Shown here one piece after another: positions 8,261 through 16,900 of a stretch of DNA of 64,000 bases; position 1 is the stretch's first letter; every line of letters begins with the position of its first letter. The position numbers were made by a program, and so were the translations under genes. The stretch comes from Brevibacillus brevis NBRC 100599 (GTDB lineage: Bacteria > Bacillota > Bacilli > Brevibacillales > Brevibacillaceae), in NCBI RefSeq assembly GCF_000010165.1, contig NC_012491.1:6014001-6078000 (forward strand), written 5' to 3'. Below the pieces are notes generated by a model, which had not been told where the DNA came from, made no database searches, and was given only the letters and a program-made list of their open reading frames with translations.

Positions 8261-8363
8261 TTCTCTCACCTCTATATAGAATGTAAAAGTATATAAAATT
8301 ATTGACAGCTTGCTGATGAAACCCCGGCAGGCCATCAAAATTTTAACGATGGGGAGATGGGGC

Positions 8364-9122
8364 TTACGCGAAATAGACACAGATTTTATTTTCTTCAATG
8401 TCTTCAATACGGATATCCATGTCATAGACATCTTTCAAGATCGGTTGGGTGATAATCTCGTCTGTGGTGCCTTCCTTCACGACCTTTCCATCCTTGAGAG
8501 CGACGATATAATCCGAGTAGACGGAAGCAAAGTTGATATCGTGAATGACAATGACAACCGTTTTACCTTTTTCGTCTACCAGACGTCGCAGCACTTTCAT
8601 GATCTGGACGGAGTGCTTCATATCCAAATTGTTGAGCGGCTCATCCAAGAGGACGTATTCCGTATTTTGAGCGACAACCATCGCGATGTAAGCGCGTTGA
8701 CGCTGACCGCCACTCAACTGGTCGAGGTACTTGTGTTGAATGTCCGTGAGCTCCAAATACTGGATAGCCTCGTCTACATACTTCCAATCCTCTTTTGTCA
8801 AATTGCCTTGTGAATACGGGAAACGACCAAAGCTGACCAGCTCACGAATCGTCAACCGCACCGTTATGTGGTTCGATTGCTTGAGAATCGAGATTTTCTT
8901 TGCCAGCTCACTGCTCTTTGTCTGCCCAATCTCCTGACCCTCAATGAAAACCTCGCCTTGATCCTTGGTCAATAAGCGACTAATCATCGACAGCAGCGTG
9001 CTCTTTCCGGCTCCATTGGGTCCGATAAAGGACGTAATTTTCCCTTTGGCAATCTTCACAGAGACGTTTTCCACGACATTTTTGCTACCATACTGTTTTG
9101 TGACATTCCGGACTTCTATCAC
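8364..9122 (-). CDS. yclP: Siderophore ABC transporter ATP-binding protein
   Basis: A 252-aa ATPase: Walker A GPNGAGKS, signature LSGGQRQRAYIA, Walker B VLLDEPLNNLD, with length and closing residues matching YclP-type siderophore ATPases. Its start overlaps the yclO stop by four bases. It powers the YclNO channel. Confidence 0.92.
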   Translation of the reverse strand: MIEVRNVTKQYGSKNVVENVSVKIAKGKITSFIGPNGAGKSTLLSMISRLLTKDQGEVFIEGQEIGQTKSSELAKKISILKQSNHITVRLTIRELVSFGRFPYSQGNLTKEDWKYVDEAIQYLELTDIQHKYLDQLSGGQRQRAYIAMVVAQNTEYVLLDEPLNNLDMKHSVQIMKVLRRLVDEKGKTVVIVIHDINFASVYSDYIVALKDGKVVKEGTTDEIITQPILKDVYDMDIRIEDIEENKICVYFA

Positions 9123-10060
9123 GCTTTATTCTCCTTTAACAGAAGATAGATGAAGTAAACCCCACCAATAAAGTTGACGATGACACTAAGCGTCGTGGAG
9201 AACGCAAGTACACGCTCCACAATCAACAAACCGCCAACCAGTGCAATCACACTGATTAAAGCCGAGCCCACCAGCAAGTATTTATGCTGATAGGTTTTCA
9301 TAAACTGATGGGCGAGATTCGCTACCAACAGTCCAAGGAAGGTAATCGGTCCAACAAGCGCTGTCGCGATCGATACGAGAATGGCAATGATGACGAGGAA
9401 CCGTTTGATGACAAAATCGTACGGAATCCCCAAATTGATCGCCTGATCTCGACCGAGTGATAACACATCCAGGTACTTGATGTATCGCCAGAAGTAAATC
9501 ATGATTCCGATGACCAGAGCAAAGCTCGTAATCAACAGGTCTGTTTTTACATTGTTGAAGCTGGCGAACATTCGGTCTTGCACAACCAAAAACTCATTCG
9601 GATCAATCAACACTTGCATGAACGTGGACAAACTGCTGAACAATGTGCCCAAGATCAATCCGATGAGAAGCAGGAAGTAAATATTTTGCCCTTCCCTCTT
9701 AAACAGGAATTTGTAGAGCAAGCCTGCGAAAAGCACCATCCCACCTGTCGAGATCAGAAAGTTCACGTTGTTGTTCATCAAGGTGAAATGGGTGGAGCCA
9801 AAAACAAAGATCACAAATGTTTGGATGAACATATAGAGCGAATCAAGGCCGATGATGCTAGGCGTCAAGATTCGGTTGTTCGTGATGGTCTGGAAGATCA
9901 TCGTTGAGAAGGCGATGATGCAACCGGTTAAAATAATGGCAAGAATTTTCTTAGCCCGCCGAGGAAGGACGTAATCCCAGTTGCCACCGGCGTCAATCAT
10001 CATAAAAATGGCTATCAAAGCAATGGCCACAATCGTCAGGGCAGCTATCTTCGCTTTCAT
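9119..10060 (-). CDS. yclO: Siderophore ABC transporter permease
   Basis: A 313-aa FecCD-family permease with eight to nine hydrophobic helices; it carries GPITFLGLLVANLAH, the FecCD signature near the ATPase-contact loop. It pairs with yclN as a heterodimeric channel. Its start overlaps the yclN stop by four bases. Confidence 0.92.
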   Translation of the reverse strand: MKAKIAALTIVAIALIAIFMMIDAGGNWDYVLPRRAKKILAIILTGCIIAFSTMIFQTITNNRILTPSIIGLDSLYMFIQTFVIFVFGSTHFTLMNNNVNFLISTGGMVLFAGLLYKFLFKREGQNIYFLLLIGLILGTLFSSLSTFMQVLIDPNEFLVVQDRMFASFNNVKTDLLITSFALVIGIMIYFWRYIKYLDVLSLGRDQAINLGIPYDFVIKRFLVIIAILVSIATALVGPITFLGLLVANLAHQFMKTYQHKYLLVGSALISVIALVGGLLIVERVLAFSTTLSVIVNFIGGVYFIYLLLKENKA

Positions 10061-11010
10061 TGTTCATATGCCTTTCTTCTCATGAGTAAGTACACGAATA
10101 TCCCGCTGCCTATGACCCCAACCATCAAGCCGATGGAAATCTCGTATGGGAAGATGATGAGGCGTCCTAGGATATCACATGCAAGTACAAACACCGCGCC
10201 AAGCAAAGCGGTATGAGATAAGCTTTTTTTCAGGTTATCTCCTAGGTAGATCGTAACCAGGTTGGGAATGATCAGCCCCAAAAACGGGATTGTCCCTACT
10301 GTGAGAATAACTACCGAAGTCACACAAGCGACAATGACCAGTCCAATGTTGACGACATGCTTGTAGTTCAACCCGAGGTTGATGGCAAACTCTTCACCCA
10401 TTCCAGCAATAGTGAACTTGTTGGCATACAAGTAAGCGATAATCACTAGCGGAATGCTTATGTACAAAAGTTCGTAGCTGCCTTTCATAATGGTGGAGAA
10501 ATCTCCATGCAACCAAGCAGACATGTTTTGCATCAGGTCATGCTTATAAGCGAAAAACGTCGTGATGGATCCGACGATGTTTCCAAACATCAGTCCCACT
10601 AACGGGATGAAAATGGAGTCTTTAAATTTGATTCGTTCGAGAATCTTCATAAAGACAAAGGTTCCCAACAGAGCAAATGCAAAAGCAACGAGTAGCTTCA
10701 CCCAAGAGCTCGCATCTGCGAATACCAAGAGTGAAACCAATATTCCGAAGCGAACGGAGTCCTCTGTCCCTGCTGTCGTCGGAGAAACGAACTTGTTTCG
10801 GGTCAGCTGCTGCATGATCAATCCGGCGATACTCATGCTGATCCCTGCGATGATAATACTAATCAAACGCGGAATTCGGCTAATCCACAGCACTTGCACT
10901 TTGTCATCTGTGAGATTAAACAGATCCCACGGGGATATATCTTTCACGCCAATAAAAAGTGAAACGAACGATAGCAAAATAAGTGCTACAACCAAATATC
11001 TCTTTTTCAT
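10057..11010 (-). CDS. yclN: Siderophore ABC transporter permease
   Basis: A 317-aa FecCD-family permease (ISIAGLIMQQLTRNKFVSPTT near the N-terminus; GTIPFLGLIIPNLV toward the C-terminus). First gene of yclNOPQ, with two Fur-like boxes in the leader. The ribosome-binding site (AGGG) is weak. Function as half of a catecholate/petrobactin channel is inferred from family and order. Confidence 0.92.
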   Translation of the reverse strand: MKKRYLVVALILLSFVSLFIGVKDISPWDLFNLTDDKVQVLWISRIPRLISIIIAGISMSIAGLIMQQLTRNKFVSPTTAGTEDSVRFGILVSLLVFADASSWVKLLVAFAFALLGTFVFMKILERIKFKDSIFIPLVGLMFGNIVGSITTFFAYKHDLMQNMSAWLHGDFSTIMKGSYELLYISIPLVIIAYLYANKFTIAGMGEEFAINLGLNYKHVVNIGLVIVACVTSVVILTVGTIPFLGLIIPNLVTIYLGDNLKKSLSHTALLGAVFVLACDILGRLIIFPYEISIGLMVGVIGSGIFVYLLMRRKAYEQ

Positions 11011-11074
11011 CGCGTCCCTACTCTTCTTACTTTTTCATGGAGTAATGTTCCGTATTGACTCGAGCATTTGCCGG

Positions 11075-11117
11075 AGAGAATAATTCTCATAATCATTAAT
11101 AAAGAGATTCATTCTCA
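11075..11117 (-). promoter_or_regulatory. Tandem Fur-like boxes upstream of yclN
   Basis: Two 15-bp 7-1-7 sites on the minus strand, TGAGAATGAATCTCT (11117-11103) and TGAGAATTATTCTCT (11089-11075), each resemble TGATAATNATTATCA with several mismatches. Their centres are 28 bp apart. Iron repression of yclNOPQ is expected. Confidence 0.7.
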
Positions 11118-11227
11118 ATTAGAACTACCTTAGTTATATTAGCACTTCTTTATCGGAAGGGGAAGCTTTTTTTCATTAGTCGGCTAATTTCTTCCTCAAC
11201 CTGTCAAAATACCGCCACAACAAGAAA

Positions 11228-11253
11228 ACCGCCAGGGCAAAAACCCTGACGGT
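11228..11253 (-). terminator. Terminator of DUF4097 lipoprotein gene
   Basis: A 10-bp stem with one mismatch (11228-11237 with 11244-11253) is followed on the minus strand by TTTTCTTG. Confidence 0.85.
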
Positions 11254-11258
11254 CCTGA

Positions 11259-12026
11259 TTATTTGGATGTGTACGAGCCTGTTACGTTTTGAACGAGTCG
11301 ATCTCCGCTCCCGTCACTCTCAATCAGCACATTTCCTTCGACTGTATCAATGACGATATCACCGCTTTGGTCCGATATCGTAACATCACCCTTATGCTTT
11401 CTAATATACATATCACCGGATTGATCGTGAATCGCTACGTTTCCACCCGTATTTTCCATGACGATCTCACCTGAATCGTCTTCGATCAGTTTGAGGGCTG
11501 ACGCGTCCTTGATCTTGATATCACCGGACTGGTCACGAATCTCTACCTCTCCGTTCGTATTCGTTAATCGAATATCACCTGAGTCATCCTCAATCGTGAG
11601 CTTTCCTGTTAGATTCGTCATGTCAATATCCCCTGATCCATCGGTAAGGGCTATCGGCAGCTTGGCAGGAACGATTACCGTTATCGTCATATCCACATAG
11701 TTAAAACCGATATCTGTGTTCACTTCGGATCGTAGTGTTGCGGCGTTATTCCCATCCTTTTCGAGTGTAAGGATGATTTCTTCGGGTTTGACATTTTTCG
11801 ATTTGATTTCAGCCTCTACATGAATCGCGGTTGCTTTTTCATCACCTTTGACGACCAAATCGCCCGAATCGGTCACAATATTCAACGCCTCGATGGACTC
11901 CGCAGGCAATTCAAGCTGTCTTTTTTCTTCTTCAATTTTGATCACGTTATTGTTGATCGTGCAGCCGGCCACGCCGATTCCCACAGCAATTAGGCCAACC
12001 CCTATCCACCGTTTCATTTGTTTCAT
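11259..12026 (-). CDS. DUF4097-type repeat lipoprotein
   Basis: A 255-aa lipoprotein: hydrophobic N-terminus with lipobox VAGC, then a region of short beta repeats built on DDSGDI/DQSGDI (about ten [DE]xSG[DE] units between residues 50 and 250). This is the DUF4097/DUF4098 right-handed beta-helix-like fold. It probably sits on the outer face of the membrane. Start at 12026 is supported by GAGGGG six bases upstream. It diverges from the crp/fnr-like gene. Function unknown. Confidence 0.8.
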   Translation of the reverse strand: MKQMKRWIGVGLIAVGIGVAGCTINNNVIKIEEEKRQLELPAESIEALNIVTDSGDLVVKGDEKATAIHVEAEIKSKNVKPEEIILTLEKDGNNAATLRSEVNTDIGFNYVDMTITVIVPAKLPIALTDGSGDIDMTNLTGKLTIEDDSGDIRLTNTNGEVEIRDQSGDIKIKDASALKLIEDDSGEIVMENTGGNVAIHDQSGDMYIRKHKGDVTISDQSGDIVIDTVEGNVLIESDGSGDRLVQNVTGSYTSK

Positions 12027-12225
12027 CTGTTTCCCCTCGATACTTGGTTATTTTTACAGGATAAGTTCTATAACATCGTAGCAAAACAGCGTAGAAGAGA
12101 AATCAGGCTACAGGGTTGTTCTCTCGTCAGTCCGCAGACGGATATTCCATTGTAGAGATCCCGTCTTTTCCCTACACTACAAGTAAGCATATTTCTCTAA
12201 TTGAGTTGTCGCGGAGGGTAAAACA

Positions 12226-12900
12226 ATGGACTTGAATCGAATCCAACTTGTGACGAATGCTTTTCCGTGCTTTTCCTTTGTTCCGGAAGCCGCATGGCGC
12301 CATCCTGACATAACAGTGGAACGCTTTTCTCCCCAGCTTACGATGCAGCAGGGTCATCTGTTTGCCCATGCCGCTTTTGTATTGTCAGGCAAGGTCCGCA
12401 TCTATATCATCAGCGAGTCAGGACGTGAGGTTACGTTATATCGGGTACAACGCGGGGGAGTCTGCGTCCTCATGATGGCCAGTATTTTAGGTGAGACGGG
12501 CTATGAAGCATCCGCACAGCTAGAAGAGGAAACCGAGCTGCTGCTTTTGCCTGTAGATGTTTTCAAAGACTGGATGGATCACTATAAGGACTTGCGTCAG
12601 TTTATTTACCGGAACATGATCAACCGAATGGTCTCCGTCACATCTCTGGTCGAGGATATCGCGTTTAAACCGATCAACGCCCGCATCGCCGAATTATTGC
12701 TCCGTCGTACCACAGATTCTCACAATCATCTTTCCATCACCCATGAAGCGATTGCCATAGAACTCGGAACTGCCCGAGAGGTAATCAGTCGGTCACTCAA
12801 GGAGTTTGAAAAAGCCGGGTGGCTTCAGTTAGGCCGAGGCCGAATCACAGCTATTCGCCGTGATGCCCTCCAGGAAAAACTTTTTCCTAGTGATTGGTGA
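12226..12900 (+). CDS. Crp/Fnr family transcriptional regulator
   Basis: A 224-aa regulator: N-terminal cyclic-nucleotide-binding-like beta barrel (to about residue 125), a dimerisation helix and a C-terminal winged helix (THEAIAIELGTAREVISRSLKEFEKAGWL). No N-terminal cysteine cluster for an iron-sulfur centre is seen, so it is not a classical Fnr. The AhpD-like gene 87 bp downstream on the same strand is a likely target or operon partner, which would fit a redox or nitrosative signal. CGGAGGG precedes the start. Confidence 0.9.
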   Translation: MDLNRIQLVTNAFPCFSFVPEAAWRHPDITVERFSPQLTMQQGHLFAHAAFVLSGKVRIYIISESGREVTLYRVQRGGVCVLMMASILGETGYEASAQLEEETELLLLPVDVFKDWMDHYKDLRQFIYRNMINRMVSVTSLVEDIAFKPINARIAELLLRRTTDSHNHLSITHEAIAIELGTAREVISRSLKEFEKAGWLQLGRGRITAIRRDALQEKLFPSDW

Positions 12901-12987
12901 GATTGGTGAGTAAGTTACAGAAGCAACCATTTTCTCTCTCTACAATAAAGTCGTAGTGACTACCCATGAAAAGGGAGAGGATGTTTC

Positions 12988-13350
12988 ATGTCAAAAGCAC
13001 GTTCGTATTATGAATCAGCAAATTTGTCGCATATCCCAGAATTGATGAAATTGGCGCCTGACGCTGCCGCTTCTTATTTTTCTTTCGAGCGGCAAATCTA
13101 CCAGCAATCCCACCAGCTTCCGGTCAAAACGAAAGAGTTGATTGCCATTGTGGTCGCTCACGTGACTGGCTGCCCTTATTGCATCGATGTTCACGTCAAA
13201 AAGTATAAAGAACTGGGCGGCACCATGGAGGAAATTATGGAGGCTCTACTCGTTGCCGCAGTGACACGTTCTGGTGCTATCTTAAGTCATGGGGTCAATG
13301 CCTTGCTCGCCTATCATGATGCTCCTGGCAAGCCAGATTGCTTTTGCTAA
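12988..13350 (+). CDS. Carboxymuconolactone decarboxylase/AhpD-like protein
   Basis: A 120-aa all-helical protein with the AhpD core motif GCPYCIDVH: Cys62, Cys65 and His69 form the CxxCxxxH redox site of alkylhydroperoxidase-like proteins. The last residues carry an extra Cys-x-Cys (CFC). GGGAGAGGATG precedes the start. It likely reduces peroxides or thiol partners; the exact substrate is unknown. It follows a Crp/Fnr regulator, a common pairing. Confidence 0.88.
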   Translation: MSKARSYYESANLSHIPELMKLAPDAAASYFSFERQIYQQSHQLPVKTKELIAIVVAHVTGCPYCIDVHVKKYKELGGTMEEIMEALLVAAVTRSGAILSHGVNALLAYHDAPGKPDCFC

Positions 13351-13380
13351 CCGAATACATGACCCATCTGGGAAAGCTAA

Positions 13381-13427
13381 ACAAACGAATCCAGTTTCAT
13401 CAAAAACTGGAATTCGTTTGTTTTTTT
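13381..13427 (+). terminator. Terminator after AhpD-like gene
   Basis: ACAAACGAAT...CCAGTTT pairs with AAACTGG...ATTCGTTTGT (13381-13420, one bulge) and is followed by T7. Confidence 0.92.
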
Positions 13428-13544
13428 GTATGTTTGTACACTTTTTATGATCAAATGATTGCGACATTTTTCCTATAAGTGTTATGGTAAAATTAGACTG
13501 CTCACTTACTAAGGTTAACTAACCGTTTCGAAACAGGAGGCTTT

Positions 13545-13901
13545 ATGGCTCGTATACTGATAGCAGACGACTCCCTTGTAGTACGAGATTACATGAAAAT
13601 CATTTTGGAACGGGCGGGCCATCAAGTCATTGCTGAAGCGACGAATGGATTGGACGCCTATCAAAAATATACGGACCACCTTCCCGATGTGGTGACGATG
13701 GATATCAATATGCCAGGAATGAATGGCATAGAGACTGTCAAAAAAATCATCGGCACCTTCCCCGACGCCAACATCATTATGGTCAGCACCAACGGATTAA
13801 AGCCGCTCGTTTTTGAAGCAATCAACGCTGGAGCGCGCCATTACATTCTAAAACCGATCGATGAAGAACGGCTTTTGGCTTCCATTACGAATTCTCTTTA
13901 G
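13545..13901 (+). CDS. CheY-like single-domain response regulator
   Basis: A 118-aa receiver with no output domain: acidic pair Asp8-Asp9, phospho-acceptor Asp53 (TMDINMPGMNG), Ser81 and Lys103 (LKP), all conserved. AGGAGG lies before the start. It is convergent with the giant Hpt/CheA-like kinase gene, whose stop is 50 bp away across a shared terminator, so it is the probable phosphotransfer partner. As in CheY, output would be by protein contact. Confidence 0.92.
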   Translation: MARILIADDSLVVRDYMKIILERAGHQVIAEATNGLDAYQKYTDHLPDVVTMDINMPGMNGIETVKKIIGTFPDANIIMVSTNGLKPLVFEAINAGARHYILKPIDEERLLASITNSL

Positions 13902-13912
13902 TCGATCAAACA

Positions 13913-13942
13913 AAAAACTGAGGCACTGTCGCCTCAGTTTTT
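13913..13942. terminator. Bidirectional terminator between CheY-like and giant kinase genes
   Basis: AAAACTGAGGC pairs with GCCTCAGTTTT around a 6-nt loop (13913-13942), with A-rich and T-rich flanks on both sides. It serves both convergent genes. Confidence 0.92.
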
Positions 13943-13950
13943 CTATGGAT

Positions 13951-16900
13951 CTAGTGAATTTCTTCCAACGGGATTCGGAAGGTAAAGCGGGTCCCTTCTC
14001 CTTTTTGGGTATGAACCTGGAGGGTTCCTCCCAACTGCTCAACCTCTTGTTTGACAATGGACAGGCCAATTCCTCTGCCCGATACGAGACTTGCTTGTTC
14101 TTGTACCGTGACATCCTCAGCCAATGCCAGCTTCAGCTTTTCCCTATCTCCGCCACGCCCATCATCACGAATCGTGACACACAGGGAAGTATCCTCTTGC
14201 CAAATGCGGCATTGAATCTTGCCGCTGCGTTCTTTTCCGCATGCTAATCGTTCTTGCTCTTCTTCCATTCCATGATCGATGGCATTGTTGAATACGTGAA
14301 CCAGGCTCCTCGCAAAATTCTCGAATCGCTCCGGATCGACCAGTACTTCTTCCACATCCCATTCGACCGGATCGATGGTCTTATTCAGACGGATAGCTAG
14401 CTCGCTTACATAGTCTTCATAACGGGACAACATGTCCTTCATGGGACGATAACGCAGCTTGCGGATGCGGTGGAGCAGCTCCTGCTGAGCTTCCCCCTGT
14501 ACCAGACTGGTAATCTCGTGCTCGAAGCTTTCCCACCGCTCTTTTGCAATGGTGTGCACATGCTCGTTATGATCCAGGAATCCGACCCCGAGCTTGTGCT
14601 GCATGATCGACAAATCCTGTTGCATCGCAGCTTGAACCTCTGCGAATGACTGCTGGGCACGCACATCCTCGTCGGACAGACGTTCCTCGGACTTTGCCCA
14701 TTGAATCAACCACGACTCCAAATCATGCAGCTTTTGTGGTGTATGAATCAGGTGTAATTGGCTGAAGTCACCTTTAAACTGATGAATCTGAGCGACCAAT
14801 TTGAATAGCTTCTCGGATTCCGCCATCGCTCCTCCGAGGATCTGCTTCCACCCCTCCTCAACGAAAGCGTTGAAAGCTCGCAGTACCTTTTGGAAGAGCG
14901 GAAGACTAATCGCTACCGTTACGACCATATTCAACCTTTGCCATTCTCGCTCCATCTTTGATTTGAGCGCACGCTGCTCACTCATATCAGTCAGAATCAG
15001 CATCAAGCCCTCTGGCGAATCTCGCCGATCTTCATAAATCGGCTTACATGCCAGCTTCAACGGCATTTGATTGATCTGGACTTCCGTAGGAAAGAGGCTG
15101 AGATACAGCTCTTTTTGCCCTTGGTCTTTTGCTTCAAAGTACTTTTCCAAAAGAGATTCAATGAACACGCTGTCCTCTGGACGATCTGGATATAGTAGCT
15201 CAGCAACCGATACTCCAGCCAGTTCTCTCCCAAAAATCCGCAGACATTCCCGACTGTATTCAGAATGGACCAGCAGGTTCTTGGAAAAAGAAAGGAAGCC
15301 TTGTCCCGCATTATTTAACAGATTTTTATTCGCCTGCAAAAGTGCCTGAATCTCATTGGTACGCTCTGTCACAATCTTTTCCAAGGATTGATTCCATTGC
15401 TCCAATTGATGATACAGTCTCGCATTTTCAATAAAGATTGCAATTTGCGAGAAGATCAGCCTGAGCGGCTCCGAGCGTTTTTCGTTGAACACGTGTGTCG
15501 TCTCGTTGTTCTCCAAATAAATGACACCGATCATTTTCCCTTGCTGCCATAGCGGGGAGCATAGAATCGATTTCGGCTGGTGCTTCGCAATGTACGTATC
15601 ACGGAAAAAGACGCCTTCAACCGAAGCGTTGTGGAGCACCAGCATCTCTTCTGTACGAATCGTGTAATTCACGACAGCGACAGAGAGCATCCCACTATGC
15701 TCATACGGGACAGACTGCATAATCTCCACGTCCAAATCGACAGAGCCTGCCGCTTCGATGAGCCAGTCACCATCTTTTTTCAGCAGGAGGATTCCTTTCT
15801 CCGCACCTGCATTGCTCATCACCGTGCGCAGCATCGTCGCCAACAGCATTTCCAAGCGGAGCTCGCTAGCTATCGTTTGCGACGCTTTGATAACACTCAT
15901 TAAATCGACGAGGTCTGCTGTCTGGTCAGTCGTGGCAATCTCGGCGGAAGCCCCCAAGCTTCTAACCCGTTGCAAAAGATAAGGATACCGTTCCCCAATC
16001 TCTCGTGCCTTGGCGACCGCTCCCCATAGCATGTAAACCTCGTGGGCCTCCGTCATGTATGCCTTCGCAATCGTTTCCATTCCAAGTGCCAAGTAATGCT
16101 GGGCAGCCAATTCATTTGCCATTGCCTCGTTTTGCAAGAAAACATCCTTTTTGGCGAGTTGAACCGCCTGTTCATAAAAAGGACCCGCTTCTTGTTTATG
16201 CTCTGTGACACGGAGCCACTCAGCATGCATCAGCAACCACTTGTGCTGAAAATTTTCCGGGCATTCCTTTGCCCACACCTTCATCTTTTTGAGATTTGCT
16301 TTGATTTTTTTCCCATACCTCGATTTTTCCTGTCCGTTGGCGTTCTCATAGAGCCCCGTCAATGCCAGTGTTTGCATAAAAACTTGCTGGCTGACAAGTA
16401 CTTGTCCGCTGACTGAATCCATCCATTGCTCCGCTTCAGCCAGCAGCTGGGCTGCCTCCAGGTGGTTCCCGTACATGAGGTGAACCATCGATTTATAGTA
16501 GTGGTACATGTACCGCTTGTAGCTGTTTCCTTCTTTTTGCAGGTTGCTTACATAGGCAACTTCATCAAAGCCATCATGGCAAAACGCCGTTCGCTCATTG
16601 TCCGTCCACCTTGTAAAAGTATGCAGCGCCTGGCGCAATAACAGGAGCCGGTCATCGTGATCAACGACCTTGATTTGTTGAATCATATCGCTGTATTCCT
16701 CGATTTGCTGCTCCAATTCTTCTACTGGAACACCACAATAGAGCATGGCCTCCAAAAGCCCATGGGCATTGTAGGCAGCATAAATGTTTCCTCCGCCGTC
16801 CAAGCCGAGCTGAATCGCTTTTTTCAGGAGAGGGATGTTCGTCCGCGCATGCTCGCACCAGTGATTGATCAGTAGGGCAAACGCGCCATACGCCTTCGTC

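Noticed and set aside
8261..8363. Weak hairpin between yclP and yclQ
   Set aside because: Only a 5-bp stem without a T-run; not enough to call a terminator or processing site.
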